DNA of 6,647 bases from NCBI GenBank assembly GCA_017964705.1, contig JAGCRL010000011.1, positions 1 through 6,647 on the forward strand, written 5' to 3'. Source of the stretch: Alphaproteobacteria bacterium (GTDB lineage Bacteria; Pseudomonadota; Alphaproteobacteria; RF32; CAG-239). Of the stretch, positions 1-6,418 are shown piece after piece (position 1 is the stretch's first letter; each line of letters begins with the position of its first letter). A model generated the notes under the pieces. It worked only from the letters and a program-made list of their open reading frames with translations, was not told the origin of the DNA and ran no database searches. The translations under genes and the position numbers were made by a program.

Positions 1-915
1 AACTCGCAAGCCCATTAACAAAAGTTCTTCTGCACGTTCTTCAGGCGTCAAAACTTCCAATTGTTTTCCGTTCGTTGATGCATAAATTTTCCCCTGATGG
101 ATAAAACGCCCGTGTGCTCCTTCACCAATGCCAATGTAATCTCCGCCTTGCCAATAAACCAAATTATGAACAGACTGATTGTTTTCATCTTTAGCAAAAT
201 TAGAAACCTCGTAGCGTTCAAAACCACGCTCTCGCAAATAAGAAATTGTATTATCATAAAGAGCTATCGCATCTTCATCACTCATCGGCTCAATTTTTTT
301 ACGAGCAAAAGTTGTCCCTTCTTCTATAGATAATTGATAAAGTGAAATATGTTTTAAACCAAATGACAACGCACAATCCAGTTCGGCTTTCCAATTTCTC
401 CAAGTTTGCTCCGGTCTCGCATAAATAAGGTCAATAGAAAACTTTTCAAATGTTTGCATCCCCAGTTCCATTGCCCTTTTAGCATCACCGAGTGTATGTG
501 TCCTCCCTAAAAAACGCAATCCTGCTTCATTTAAGGCCTGCACTCCTAAAGAAAGTCGATTAATTCCTGCTTTATGAAATCCGACAAATTTATCTCGGTC
601 AAACGTATTAGGATTTGCCTCAAGAGATATTTCCGCATCATCACAGATAGTAAAATAGCGAGCCGCATCATCTAAAATCTGTTGCACAGCATCAGCAGAT
701 AGCAAAGAAGGCGTTCCTCCACCAAAAAATATTGAATGAACAGGCCTATTCCCCAACAGTTCACCCAAATAAGAAAAATTCTGATGATAGCGCTCTATTA
801 AAAGCTTTTCATCAAAGTTTTTAGGCAATAACTCTCTAAAAAAATCACAATACGGACAGCGACTTTTACAATAAGGAAAATGTATGTAAATAGCTAAAGA
901 ATCATTATTCTCCAT
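1..915 (-). CDS. hemW: HemW-like radical SAM protein (coproporphyrinogen III oxidase-like), C-terminus missing
   Basis: Cytosolic radical SAM protein of the HemN/HemW family. Known family role: HemW binds and delivers heme, whereas true HemN oxidatively decarboxylates coproporphyrinogen III. Reading from the ATG at 915 gives 305 codons with no stop before the left edge, against about 380 for the family, so roughly the last 75 residues are missing. The SAM iron-sulfur motif CX3CX2C is at Cys16, Cys20 and Cys23, followed by Asp-Phe. HemN has a further Cys two residues after the third, so this favours HemW. Other family landmarks are FFGGGTPSLL (63-72), the SLEANP block (97-102), GVQALN (124-129), LGRTH (136-140), DLIYARP (162-168), RYEVSNFA (234-241) and HNLVYW..GDYIGIGEGAHG (250-269). 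The start lies 6 nt after the plsC stop with only a weak Shine-Dalgarno, so translation is probably coupled to plsC. The family call is firm; HemW versus HemN is inferred from the motif. Confidence 0.93.
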   Translation of the reverse strand, partial: MENNDSLAIYIHFPYCKSRCPYCDFFRELLPKNFDEKLLIERYHQNFSYLGELLGNRPVHSIFFGGGTPSLLSADAVQQILDDAARYFTICDDAEISLEANPNTFDRDKFVGFHKAGINRLSLGVQALNEAGLRFLGRTHTLGDAKRAMELGMQTFEKFSIDLIYARPEQTWRNWKAELDCALSFGLKHISLYQLSIEEGTTFARKKIEPMSDEDAIALYDNTISYLRERGFERYEVSNFAKDENNQSVHNLVYWQGGDYIGIGEGAHGRFIHQGKIYASTNGKQLEVLTPEERAEELLLMGLRV

Positions 916-921
916 ATCATT

Positions 922-1641
922 CTACCATAATTCTGCACATTTACTTTCAATCCGTTTTTCCAACTCTTCCATAAACTCTTTTTTGCTAGCAAAATCAGAT
1001 ACTTTCATGGGCGGCATAAACTCAAAAGTAACCGTTCCCGGATATTTCAAAAATGCACCTTTTCCCCAGTGTAAACCGGTATTAAGAGCTGCCGGCACAA
1101 TTTGCATATCCAACCCCTCAGCTAAAAAGAGAACACCGGATTTATAGCCTTTAACCTCTCCGTGTTTACACCGTGTTCCTTCCGGAAAGATAATAATATT
1201 CCGCCCTTCAGCCACACGTTTTTTAGCATCTCTGAGCATTCCCTTCATGGCTTTACTGCCAGCACTGCGATCCACCGCAATCATTCCGTAAAGCGCCTGC
1301 CCCCAACCAAACAAAGGCAGATAAGTCAGTTCTTTTTTCAAAATAAAGATAGAATTCGGAATAATTGCCGTATAAGCAAACGTTTCAAAAGCTGATTCAT
1401 GTTTAGAAGCATAGATATACCCTTGTTTCACATACTCTTTTCCTTTTACCTCAACTTTAATTCCGCACAAAAAGAGCATTGTTTTCCAAATAATTGGATG
1501 AAAAAATTTATCCCACAACACCACACAAGCTTTACGAGAAAAAATACCGACTAAAATCACAAACACATAAGCAACTGCCTGTGCCAGATAAAACCATATA
1601 TTTGCTATCAGCGAACGTAAAAAAATACAAATTTTATTCAT
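922..1641 (-). CDS. plsC: 1-acyl-sn-glycerol-3-phosphate acyltransferase (PlsC family)
   Basis: Membrane-associated acyltransferase of the PlsC/LPLAT family, 239 residues, a normal length. It is expected to acylate lysophosphatidic acid at sn-2 to form phosphatidic acid, the precursor of membrane phospholipids. A hydrophobic N-terminus (about 14-34) probably anchors it. Visible motifs: the catalytic box H81-ESAF-E86 (HX4E rather than the textbook HX4D, a variant I know from proteobacterial members with HQSxxE); LKKEL at 101-105 before the substrate-binding region; VDR at 123-125; FPEGTR at 152-157, which binds the glycerol phosphate; and VPAALNTG at 182-189, the fourth conserved block. The start is supported by an excellent Shine-Dalgarno 3 nt upstream. 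The first 8 nt overlap the end of the preceding repeat-tail gene, so translation is likely coupled. Acyl donor (acyl-ACP or acyl-CoA) cannot be told from the sequence, and a lyso-ornithine-lipid or other LPLAT specificity is possible but less likely. Confidence 0.93.
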   Translation of the reverse strand: MNKICIFLRSLIANIWFYLAQAVAYVFVILVGIFSRKACVVLWDKFFHPIIWKTMLFLCGIKVEVKGKEYVKQGYIYASKHESAFETFAYTAIIPNSIFILKKELTYLPLFGWGQALYGMIAVDRSAGSKAMKGMLRDAKKRVAEGRNIIIFPEGTRCKHGEVKGYKSGVLFLAEGLDMQIVPAALNTGLHWGKGAFLKYPGTVTFEFMPPMKVSDFASKKEFMEELEKRIESKCAELW

Positions 1642-2212
1642 TTTCCACCTCTTTCTGTTCTAAAGTTTCAACTTGTTTTTGTTCTATTGTTTCACTTTCA
1701 ACTAGTTTTTCAGTATCCTTAAAACAACCTTTTTTCCGCAATTCTTCTAATTCATCAGTAGTAAGATCACCTGTGTTAGCAAAACATTCATCTTTCTGCT
1801 CTATAGTTTCTTCTTGTTTTTCCTCATCTTCTTGTTTTATCGTTTCAACTTGTTTCTCTTCATTTTTTAATTTTTCCTCTACATTTTCTTCAACAAAGTA
1901 ATCATGAATAACAAACTCATTGGCATCTCTTCCTGCCTCACTACAACCACAATAGTCAATTATTGATGAAACACATAACGAACCGGCAAAAAACACCAAA
2001 GAAATAAAAAAATATAACCATTTACCAAAAACTAAATGTACCAACAATAACCCTAACATAGCTAATGAGATTATATTATTTACAAATATATACACACTAT
2101 ATATATACACATTTGTTGTCATAGCAAACATTAGTTCTGTTAATACTACCCACAATATACATAGCAACCATGTACTCCACCTTGCTATCTTTAACATCTT
2201 CTCTTTATTCAT
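1634..2212 (-). CDS. Hypothetical three-helix membrane protein with an acidic repeat tail
   Basis: I do not recognise this 192-residue protein. The first 85 residues hold three likely transmembrane helices (about 14-31, 36-60 and 65-84) after a basic N-terminus (NKEKMLKIAR). By the positive-inside rule the N-terminus is cytoplasmic and the tail from about residue 86 periplasmic; this is inference. The tail is Glu/Gln/Lys-rich and repetitive: KQVETIKQ (120-127), KQEETIEQK (132-140), SETIEQK (173-179) and KQVETLEQK (179-187). Two related Cys-Phe segments lie between them, CFANTGDLTTDE (143-154) and CFKDTEKLVESE (163-174). Cys88 and Cys90 follow the third helix, so disulfides are conceivable. 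The tail may be helical or a coiled coil. The gene lies 72 nt after the ydcF-like stop and overlaps plsC by 8 nt, so it appears to be in that operon. The start has only a weak ribosome binding site (GAGCTGAAG); Met6 is an alternative. Its coding sequence is AT-rich, about 25% GC where counted (2041-2100). Confidence 0.8.
   Translation of the reverse strand: MNKEKMLKIARWSTWLLCILWVVLTELMFAMTTNVYIYSVYIFVNNIISLAMLGLLLVHLVFGKWLYFFISLVFFAGSLCVSSIIDYCGCSEAGRDANEFVIHDYFVEENVEEKLKNEEKQVETIKQEDEEKQEETIEQKDECFANTGDLTTDELEELRKKGCFKDTEKLVESETIEQKQVETLEQKEVENE
1645..1653 (-). promoter_or_regulatory. plsC ribosome binding site inside the upstream gene
   Basis: The minus strand reads AAGAGGTGG, ending 3 nt before the plsC ATG at 1641, close to a full match to the 16S anti-Shine-Dalgarno. 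It is made of the last codons of the repeat-tail gene (encoding the final KEVENE residues). It settles the plsC start and implies translational coupling. Confidence 0.8.
1654..1857 (-). repeat. Degenerate coding repeat, ET(I/L)xQ units
   Basis: The part of the preceding gene encoding residues about 119-187 contains four imperfect copies of a unit encoding (K)Q-V/E-E-T-I/L-x-Q-K, two on each side of a spacer. At the DNA level the 14-mer GTTTCAACTTGTTT (plus strand) occurs exactly at 1665-1678 and 1842-1855, with diverged relatives near 1679-1694 and 1797-1817. The copies point to internal duplication and a length that may vary between strains. Confidence 0.7.
2084..2113 (-). repeat. Tandem 15-bp duplication in a transmembrane segment
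   Basis: Two adjacent 15-base copies (2084-2098 and 2099-2113) agree at 13 of 15 positions and consist mostly of alternating TA followed by CACA. The unit is five codons, so it preserves frame and encodes NVYIY then SVYIF at the start of the second predicted helix of the hypothetical membrane protein. Confidence 0.7.
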
Positions 2213-2284
2213 CTTCAGCTCAACTTTCCCTTACTTCACTCTTTACTTGCGTGGCAATTATCAATGAGCCTGACTACTGATTTT

Positions 2285-2869
2285 TTACCAATATTGCATA
2301 GAAACAGCCAAAAACTTCATATACTCAGCCGCTAAAAATTTAAAACTTCCCCAATGGCGCCACCAATGTTTACGTACATACCCGGAATTAACCGCTACAA
2401 ACCGCAAATCCTTATTCGGCATATAATGCATCAGCTCAGATCGGCTCCGCGGAATATGATAAAACGAAGTCACTGCATATACTGTTTTCAAGTGATATTT
2501 ATCTGCCCAAGAAGCTATTTCTTTAGCATTTTCTTCTGTTGTAGTAGCATTATACCCCAAATCAACCGGCATATCATCATACAGATGTATTCCTTCCTTT
2601 TCAGCTATTTCATCCAATCTAACCCCTTTCTGCACTCCGGAAATCAACAAACGCCGACCTTTCCCTTGTTCCAAGAGTTCAAGTCCTTGCCCAATCCGGT
2701 GCCGTCCTCCGGTCAAAACTGCAATACCGCTTTCAGAAGGCACTCCTACACCTTGTGTCGGGGCATGAATATAAGAAAAAACCGTATGGGTAAACCAAAC
2801 AAAACCCAACAACCAAACAACAATCAACCCAATCAAACTATAACTAACTATTTTCATACTATAACGCAT
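2285..2869 (-). CDS. DUF218 (YdcF/SanA/ElyC-like) envelope protein
   Basis: Membrane-anchored DUF218 protein, 194 residues from the ATG at 2869. Family members such as SanA, ElyC and YdcF are linked to envelope integrity or lipid carrier metabolism, but no reaction is firmly established. Using residue numbers from that ATG, one N-terminal helix spans about 6-32, leaving the DUF218 domain probably periplasmic. Family landmarks: IAVLTGGRHR (49-58), the first glycine-rich strand; LLISG (74-78); NATTTEEN (107-114), equivalent to the family's NT-x-EN segment; and TSFYHIPRS (134-142), the late strand with a conserved Tyr-His and Arg. The frame also opens with TTG one codon upstream, but the AAGGAG site lies 6 nt from the ATG and only 3 nt from the TTG, so I choose the ATG. 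It begins a transcription unit, being separated from the aquaporin gene by a strong terminator. DUF218 genes next to plsC and ftsEX are familiar in alphaproteobacteria. A symbol is withheld because the family has several paralogues. Confidence 0.87.
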   Translation of the reverse strand: MRYSMKIVSYSLIGLIVVWLLGFVWFTHTVFSYIHAPTQGVGVPSESGIAVLTGGRHRIGQGLELLEQGKGRRLLISGVQKGVRLDEIAEKEGIHLYDDMPVDLGYNATTTEENAKEIASWADKYHLKTVYAVTSFYHIPRSRSELMHYMPNKDLRFVAVNSGYVRKHWWRHWGSFKFLAAEYMKFLAVSMQYW

Positions 2870-2875
2870 CAAGCG

Positions 2876-2881
2876 CTCCTT
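2876..2881 (-). promoter_or_regulatory. Ribosome binding site of the DUF218 gene
   Basis: The minus strand reads AAGGAG, then CGCTTG, then ATG. The 6-nt spacer to the ATG at 2869 favours it over the TTG codon immediately upstream. Confidence 0.75.
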
Positions 2882-2903
2882 ATCTCTATCAAACCAAGCT
2901 AAG

Positions 2904-2909
2904 TTTATA
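2904..2909 (-). promoter_or_regulatory. Possible -10 element for the DUF218-plsC-hemW unit
   Basis: A promoter is expected between the terminator and the DUF218 start. The minus strand has TATAAA here, about 35 nt before the ATG. No good -35 lies at the usual distance: TTGCCT is only 13 nt upstream. The site is therefore tentative and would need an activator or a tolerant sigma factor. Confidence 0.3.
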
Positions 2910-2951
2910 CTATCTCATCAAAAGGCAACATTATTTTTAAGATTTCTCCAC

Positions 2952-2987
2952 AAAAAAGAAAGGTGATTAAACTTTAACCACCTTTCC
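2952..2987 (-). terminator. Rho-independent terminator after the aquaporin gene
   Basis: On the minus strand an 8-bp stem GAAAGGTG/CACCTTTC is extended by a G-U pair and four A-U pairs (TTAA/TTAA) around a 3-nt loop, and is followed at once by six T. The plus-strand version has an A-C mismatch where the minus RNA has G-U, and lacks a T-run. This shows that it acts on minus-strand transcription, about 25 nt after the aquaporin stop. Confidence 0.9.
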
Positions 2988-3009
2988 TTAAAACGGTTAT
3001 CAAATCAGC

Positions 3010-3687
3010 TTATTTTTTGCAATCCGGACAAACACGACAGCACAAACCGGCTACCAAACCGGCAACAGCCGGAACTACCAAAAATAGCCAAACTTGTGAA
3101 AGTGCAGTTCCACCAACAAATAAAGCAGGTCCGAAACTACGTGCCGGGTTAACCGATACACCTGTAATTTGCAAACCGACAATATGAATAACCACCAAAG
3201 TCAAACCGATAATCAAACCGGCCACTTCCAAAGGTTTTTCTGTAGATTTCAAAATAACTTTTACAAAAATAAATGTTGCGATGAATTCAAACAATACAGC
3301 TGCCAATATACCATAGCCTTCGCCATATGTTGGTCCCCAACCGTTACAGCCTAAGCCAGCAATTTCCACATCATAACCGCGCAAACGATTAGAAGCAATT
3401 AAAAGCAAAGCAGCCGCTCCGATAATTGCTCCGATAAATTGGAAAATGATATACCCGATAGCATCTTTACTGCTCATTCTTCCGGCGCCCCAAACACCAA
3501 GCGTTACCGCCGGATTAACATGCGCTCCAGAAACCGGCCCGATAGCATAAGCCATTGCCACAACAGCCAAACCAAAAGCAAAAGCAATACCCAAATGTCC
3601 TACGGTTGAACCGGCAAAAACAACTGCTCCGCAACCGATAAATACCAACACAAAGGTACCAAACATTTCAGCAAAATATTTCTTCAT
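3010..3687 (-). CDS. aqpZ: AqpZ-like aquaporin (MIP family water channel)
   Basis: Inner-membrane channel of the MIP family, 225 residues, close to E. coli AqpZ (231). It has the six-helix, two half-helix layout with both NPA boxes: HVNPAV (N58-P59-A60) and VNPARS (N180-P181-A182). Aligning with AqpZ from memory, the aromatic/arginine filter is Phe38, His168, Val177 and Arg183. Phe, His and Arg match a water-selective channel rather than a glycerol facilitator, while the AqpZ Thr183 position is Val here. Other matches: the N-terminal AEMFGTFVLVFIGCG, and SQVWLFLVVPAVAG in the last helix. The C-terminus is odd: it ends CCRVCPDCKK, four cysteines in eight residues (216, 217, 220, 223). The start is set by AGAGGGG 5 nt upstream. 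The gene has its own promoter candidate and a terminator, so it can be transcribed alone, with possible read-through from the glycosyltransferase gene. Water transport and osmotic adaptation are inferred from the family; some MIP proteins carry other small solutes. Confidence 0.93.
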   Translation of the reverse strand: MKKYFAEMFGTFVLVFIGCGAVVFAGSTVGHLGIAFAFGLAVVAMAYAIGPVSGAHVNPAVTLGVWGAGRMSSKDAIGYIIFQFIGAIIGAAALLLIASNRLRGYDVEIAGLGCNGWGPTYGEGYGILAAVLFEFIATFIFVKVILKSTEKPLEVAGLIIGLTLVVIHIVGLQITGVSVNPARSFGPALFVGGTALSQVWLFLVVPAVAGLVAGLCCRVCPDCKK

Positions 3688-3692
3688 AGTTA

Positions 3693-3699
3693 CCCCTCT
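3693..3699 (-). promoter_or_regulatory. Aquaporin ribosome binding site
   Basis: The minus strand reads AGAGGGG with a 5-nt spacer to the ATG at 3687, fixing that start. Confidence 0.75.
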
Positions 3700-3719
3700 A
3701 ATAGATTAAAGACACTATC

Positions 3720-3747
3720 ATCATAACAAAAAATTAGCAAAGAACAA
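3720..3747 (-). promoter_or_regulatory. Sigma70-type extended -10 promoter for the aquaporin gene
   Basis: On the minus strand, TTGTTC (3742-3747) is followed after 16 nt by TATGAT (3720-3725), a 5/6 match to the -10 consensus. A TGT immediately before it supplies the extended -10 TGn element, which compensates for the poor -35. It lies about 33 nt before the aquaporin ATG. The rest of the 113-nt intergenic region is AT-rich and shows no convincing operator or terminator. Confidence 0.55.
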
Positions 3748-3800
3748 CTCTCTTTTCCTATTTATAAACAATGTATATCTCTGTACACGCTTTTACGTTA

Positions 3801-5411
3801 TCAATATAAAACACGTTTTTTACTATTATCTTTTACTTCTTTTTCACTTTGAGCTATTTCTTCATCAATCTTATCAAAATCAATTCCTGCATCAGGGAAT
3901 GCTTCCAACACCATTTCGCGCCAAATTTTTCGCCCTTTATCATTATTTATCCCCTCATAATAATTTTGAAAAGCAAGGTTTCTATATTTCCGATATATAT
4001 CAAGCAATCTATTTTCTTGTTCTTTATCAAATCCGTAATCTCTAATCATCTTTTCAAATGCCTTAAAAAAGGGGACAGCTTCATCTGTCGGCTTATCAAC
4101 AGTACGATGAGTATATGACGGCCCTTTCCAATAATAATATGAGCCGTTTTCCGCCACTGCAATCGGTTCTCCGCTCATATATATTTGAAAGGAAAAATAA
4201 CTATCCTCATAAACTGTTCGATAAAAAGTAAATTTAATATTATTTTCCTCCAAAAAAGAACGTTTATAAATTTTATCCCATACATACCCCAAAAAATCTT
4301 TAGAAAAACCTTCAAAAGAAGAAGCATTCAATACTTGTTTATTTTCAGCATTTTCCTTAAAAGCATGTACAGCCATTTGTTTAGCATGCGGATAATATTC
4401 ATTAACAACATCCCAAATCACTTTTGTTTCAGCAATTTTAGTCTGCTTTTCCTGCGCAATTTTATAAAGCTTCTCAAAATAATCCAAACTTACCCAATCA
4501 TCACTATCCACAAACCCGATAAATTCACCTTTAGCTTCTTCCATACCACGATTACGTGCCATTCCAATAAAAGCATTTTCCTGCCTTATTACCCGAATAC
4601 GCTTATCAAATGCAGCATACTTAGCCAATATTTTAGACGTATTATCAGTCGAACCGTCATCAACACAAATAATTTCAATATCTTTTAACGTTTGATGCCG
4701 CAAACTATCTAATGCCCGTTCAATCGTATTTTCCGCATTATACACCGGCATCACCACACTAACTTTAATATTTTCGGCAACTTCCGTTACCGGCTTTTCA
4801 TAAAAGCGAATACCATGTGTCCTATCATAAAAGCTCCAGCCTATTGCACAGAAAGTATAAAGCAAAAACATATAAAGCAGACTCAATAAAACGAGCGACT
4901 TTTTCTCCTTTTTTCGAAGAAATAACCATAGCAATGAACCTGCACCACTAAGTAAGAATACATCCTTTGCCGTAAATATAACTGGATAAAGAAAGAAACA
5001 TCCAAAGAATATACATAAAAAAGCCGCCACCGAAAAATAAGCAAATTGCCGTAAATGAAAACCAATTGCCGCTACATACAACAAAAACATTATAGCTAAG
5101 ATAATTCTTATATATAATTTGCAAATATCATCACCGGCAAATATAACAAATCGATAACAGTCAAAAGCAAAACAAATAACACTAAGCCATGCGGCAAACA
5201 TAAGCCCAAAAGATTTCTTCTTTTTTAACCAAAAATAAAAACCTGTCCCCCAAATAGAAAACATTCCCAACCATGCATAAACGGAAAAATCCCTGAATTT
5301 TCCTAAAACATTATAATAGTTATTCGTTGCTTCGTAAAAAAATTTCGCTGTAACCAATAAAAGACAAAACAGACCTGTTACCTGTCCGACATACCCTAAA
5401 ATTTTTTTCAT
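3801..5411 (-). CDS. Membrane-anchored family 2 glycosyltransferase with N-terminal polytopic domain
   Basis: A 536-residue two-part protein. Residues 1 to about 197 form a polytopic membrane domain with six or seven predicted helices (near 5-25, 44-62, 68-91, 100-119, 124-146, 150-166 and 172-194); I recognise no family in it. Residues about 214-430 are a GT-A fold GT2 domain: VSVVMPVYN (217-225), IICVDDGSTDNT (247-258) for nucleotide-sugar binding, ARNRGM (285-290), VDSDDW (301-306) with the metal-binding DXD-type acidic cluster, GYVWDKIYKRSFLEEN (375-390), and Glu402-Asp403, the likely catalytic-base region. The last 100 residues are charged and helical, probably cytoplasmic. It should transfer a sugar from a nucleotide-sugar to a lipid-linked or envelope acceptor; donor and acceptor are unknown. 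It starts 20 nt after the ftsX stop with AAGGG 9 nt upstream of the ATG, so it is probably co-transcribed with ftsEX. Counted GC is about 23% in 4201-4260, compared with 43% in part of the aquaporin gene, a hint of separate origin. Confidence 0.87.
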   Translation of the reverse strand: MKKILGYVGQVTGLFCLLLVTAKFFYEATNNYYNVLGKFRDFSVYAWLGMFSIWGTGFYFWLKKKKSFGLMFAAWLSVICFAFDCYRFVIFAGDDICKLYIRIILAIMFLLYVAAIGFHLRQFAYFSVAAFLCIFFGCFFLYPVIFTAKDVFLLSGAGSLLWLFLRKKEKKSLVLLSLLYMFLLYTFCAIGWSFYDRTHGIRFYEKPVTEVAENIKVSVVMPVYNAENTIERALDSLRHQTLKDIEIICVDDGSTDNTSKILAKYAAFDKRIRVIRQENAFIGMARNRGMEEAKGEFIGFVDSDDWVSLDYFEKLYKIAQEKQTKIAETKVIWDVVNEYYPHAKQMAVHAFKENAENKQVLNASSFEGFSKDFLGYVWDKIYKRSFLEENNIKFTFYRTVYEDSYFSFQIYMSGEPIAVAENGSYYYWKGPSYTHRTVDKPTDEAVPFFKAFEKMIRDYGFDKEQENRLLDIYRKYRNLAFQNYYEGINNDKGRKIWREMVLEAFPDAGIDFDKIDEEIAQSEKEVKDNSKKRVLY

Positions 5412-5431
5412 CAGTCTTATCCCTTATTTTT

Positions 5432-6418
5432 CTAGACCATACTCCGCAATGTCCTAACTACCGTCACATAAGCCGTAAATGCTGTTATTATAGTACAAAC
5501 CATTGGCATAACCAAAATAATCAGCCAGTTTTCCATGCTAAAAGTTACACTATTAAATATACCGGCCTCAATTCCTTTAGCCATATTTCCCACTAACATA
5601 ATTGCTGGCACTGCTAATACCGTCCCGATAATACCTGCCAACATTGTCATTTGCGAAATCTGTTTCACATAATTCATCGCAATATATTCATCGGTTGCTC
5701 CCATAATATGCAAAATACCAATAATTTCTCGATGTACATTAAGCCCTGTTTTAACAGCATAGATAATTGCCGCCATCACCGCCACAGCCACCATAATTAA
5801 TACGGTAACAGCCAGCATTTTCAAAGAGTTTATAAATCTTAACAATCTTGCTAACCATAAATTATGATCGTTAATAGACGCTTGCGGAGAAATTTCCGAA
5901 AGTCGTACACCTAACTCCTTATAATCAAAATTTCGTGCATTATCAATTTTAACATCTAATAACTTAGGAATAGGTAATAAATCAATATCCACATTGTTTC
6001 CCAACCATGGCCTTAATAATGCGTGTAAATCATCTTTATCAAGCACTGTTACCTCTGTAACATCTTGATATCTTTCCAAAAAGCTGACCACGTTTGAAAG
6101 GTCCTTCTGGCTGGCCTCATGGTCTGGAAGTGGTAAAAGCTGTACGGTAAAATTAGAAACCACTTGTTTCTTAGAGTTTTCAAACATTGTATTAATACCC
6201 AAAACCCCGGCCAAGGTAATCGCAAACAAAAACACGGAAACAGCCACAATAACTCTCAAAAAGGTTTTAGAATACCCCTCATCAATCGGCAACGCAACTG
6301 AAGCATTTGCCGGCGGCTTTTGTTTCACCAAAGCTTTCATTCTTGCCTTATCAGCCTTAGGCTTACCAGCTGGTCTTTCCGGCATTTGCTGAATTTCGTT
6401 GTTTTCATCATTTAACAT
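5432..6418 (-). CDS. ftsX: Cell division ABC transporter permease FtsX
   Basis: Integral membrane partner of the ATPase FtsE. The FtsEX complex sits at the septum and, in known systems, uses ATP hydrolysis to activate peptidoglycan hydrolases from outside the membrane. The 328-residue protein has the FtsX layout: a basic, Pro/Ala-rich cytoplasmic N-terminus (1-52), TM1 (about 53-75), a periplasmic domain (77-198) starting [10 protein letters not shown], then TM2 (200-223), TM3 (252-277) and TM4 (298-322). The cytoplasmic loop between TM2 and TM3, [24 protein letters not shown] (224-247), is the FtsX/FtsE-coupling segment and is highly characteristic. The long N-terminal extension resembles that of proteobacterial FtsX. 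The start is fixed by GGAGGG 7 nt upstream, and the gene overlaps the ftsE end by 11 nt, the usual coupled ftsEX arrangement. The hydrolase or adaptor it would act through is not encoded in this window. Confidence 0.93.
   Translation of the reverse strand: MLNDENNEIQQMPERPAGKPKADKARMKALVKQKPPANASVALPIDEGYSKTFLRVIVAVSVFLFAITLAGVLGINTMFENSKKQVVSNFTVQLLPLPDHEASQKDLSNVVSFLERYQDVTEVTVLDKDDLHALLRPWLGNNVDIDLLPIPKLLDVKIDNARNFDYKELGVRLSEISPQASINDHNLWLARLLRFINSLKMLAVTVLIMVAVAVMAAIIYAVKTGLNVHREIIGILHIMGATDEYIAMNYVKQISQMTMLAGIIGTVLAVPAIMLVGNMAKGIEAGIFNSVTFSMENWLIILVMPMVCTIITAFTAYVTVVRTLRSMV

Noticed and set aside
1384..1401. PlsC box is HX4E, not HX4D, which could suggest loss of activity or a new specificity.
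   Set aside because: Proteobacterial PlsC relatives with HQSxxE are familiar, and the other blocks (FPEGTR, VPAALN) are intact, so it is probably a normal active variant.
1494..1901. Plus-strand open frame of 135 codons rich in Ser, Cys and Phe.
   Set aside because: It is the antisense of the Glu/Lys-rich repeat tail (GAA read as TTC), has no ribosome binding site and overlaps two better-supported genes.
2354..2902. Plus-strand open frame of 182 codons opposite the DUF218 gene.
   Set aside because: It is the reverse complement of a gene with clear family motifs. Its translation is Pro/Asn/Gln-rich with no domain, so it is a shadow.
3725..3765. Possible terminator for the glycosyltransferase gene: short stem AAAGA/TCTTT followed by a T-rich run on the minus strand.
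   Set aside because: The stem is only five A/T-rich pairs and overlaps the aquaporin promoter candidate, so it is unlikely to be stable enough.
3769..3790. Imperfect inverted repeat TGTATATCTCTGTACA upstream of the aquaporin promoter, a possible operator.
   Set aside because: Only the outer four bases pair symmetrically, and in AT-rich intergenic DNA this is expected by chance; it matches no regulator site I know.
4185..4688. Plus-strand open frame of 167 codons opposite the glycosyltransferase.
   Set aside because: It lies wholly antisense to the GT2 catalytic domain, and its Ile/Phe/Lys-rich composition merely reflects AT-rich antisense sequence.
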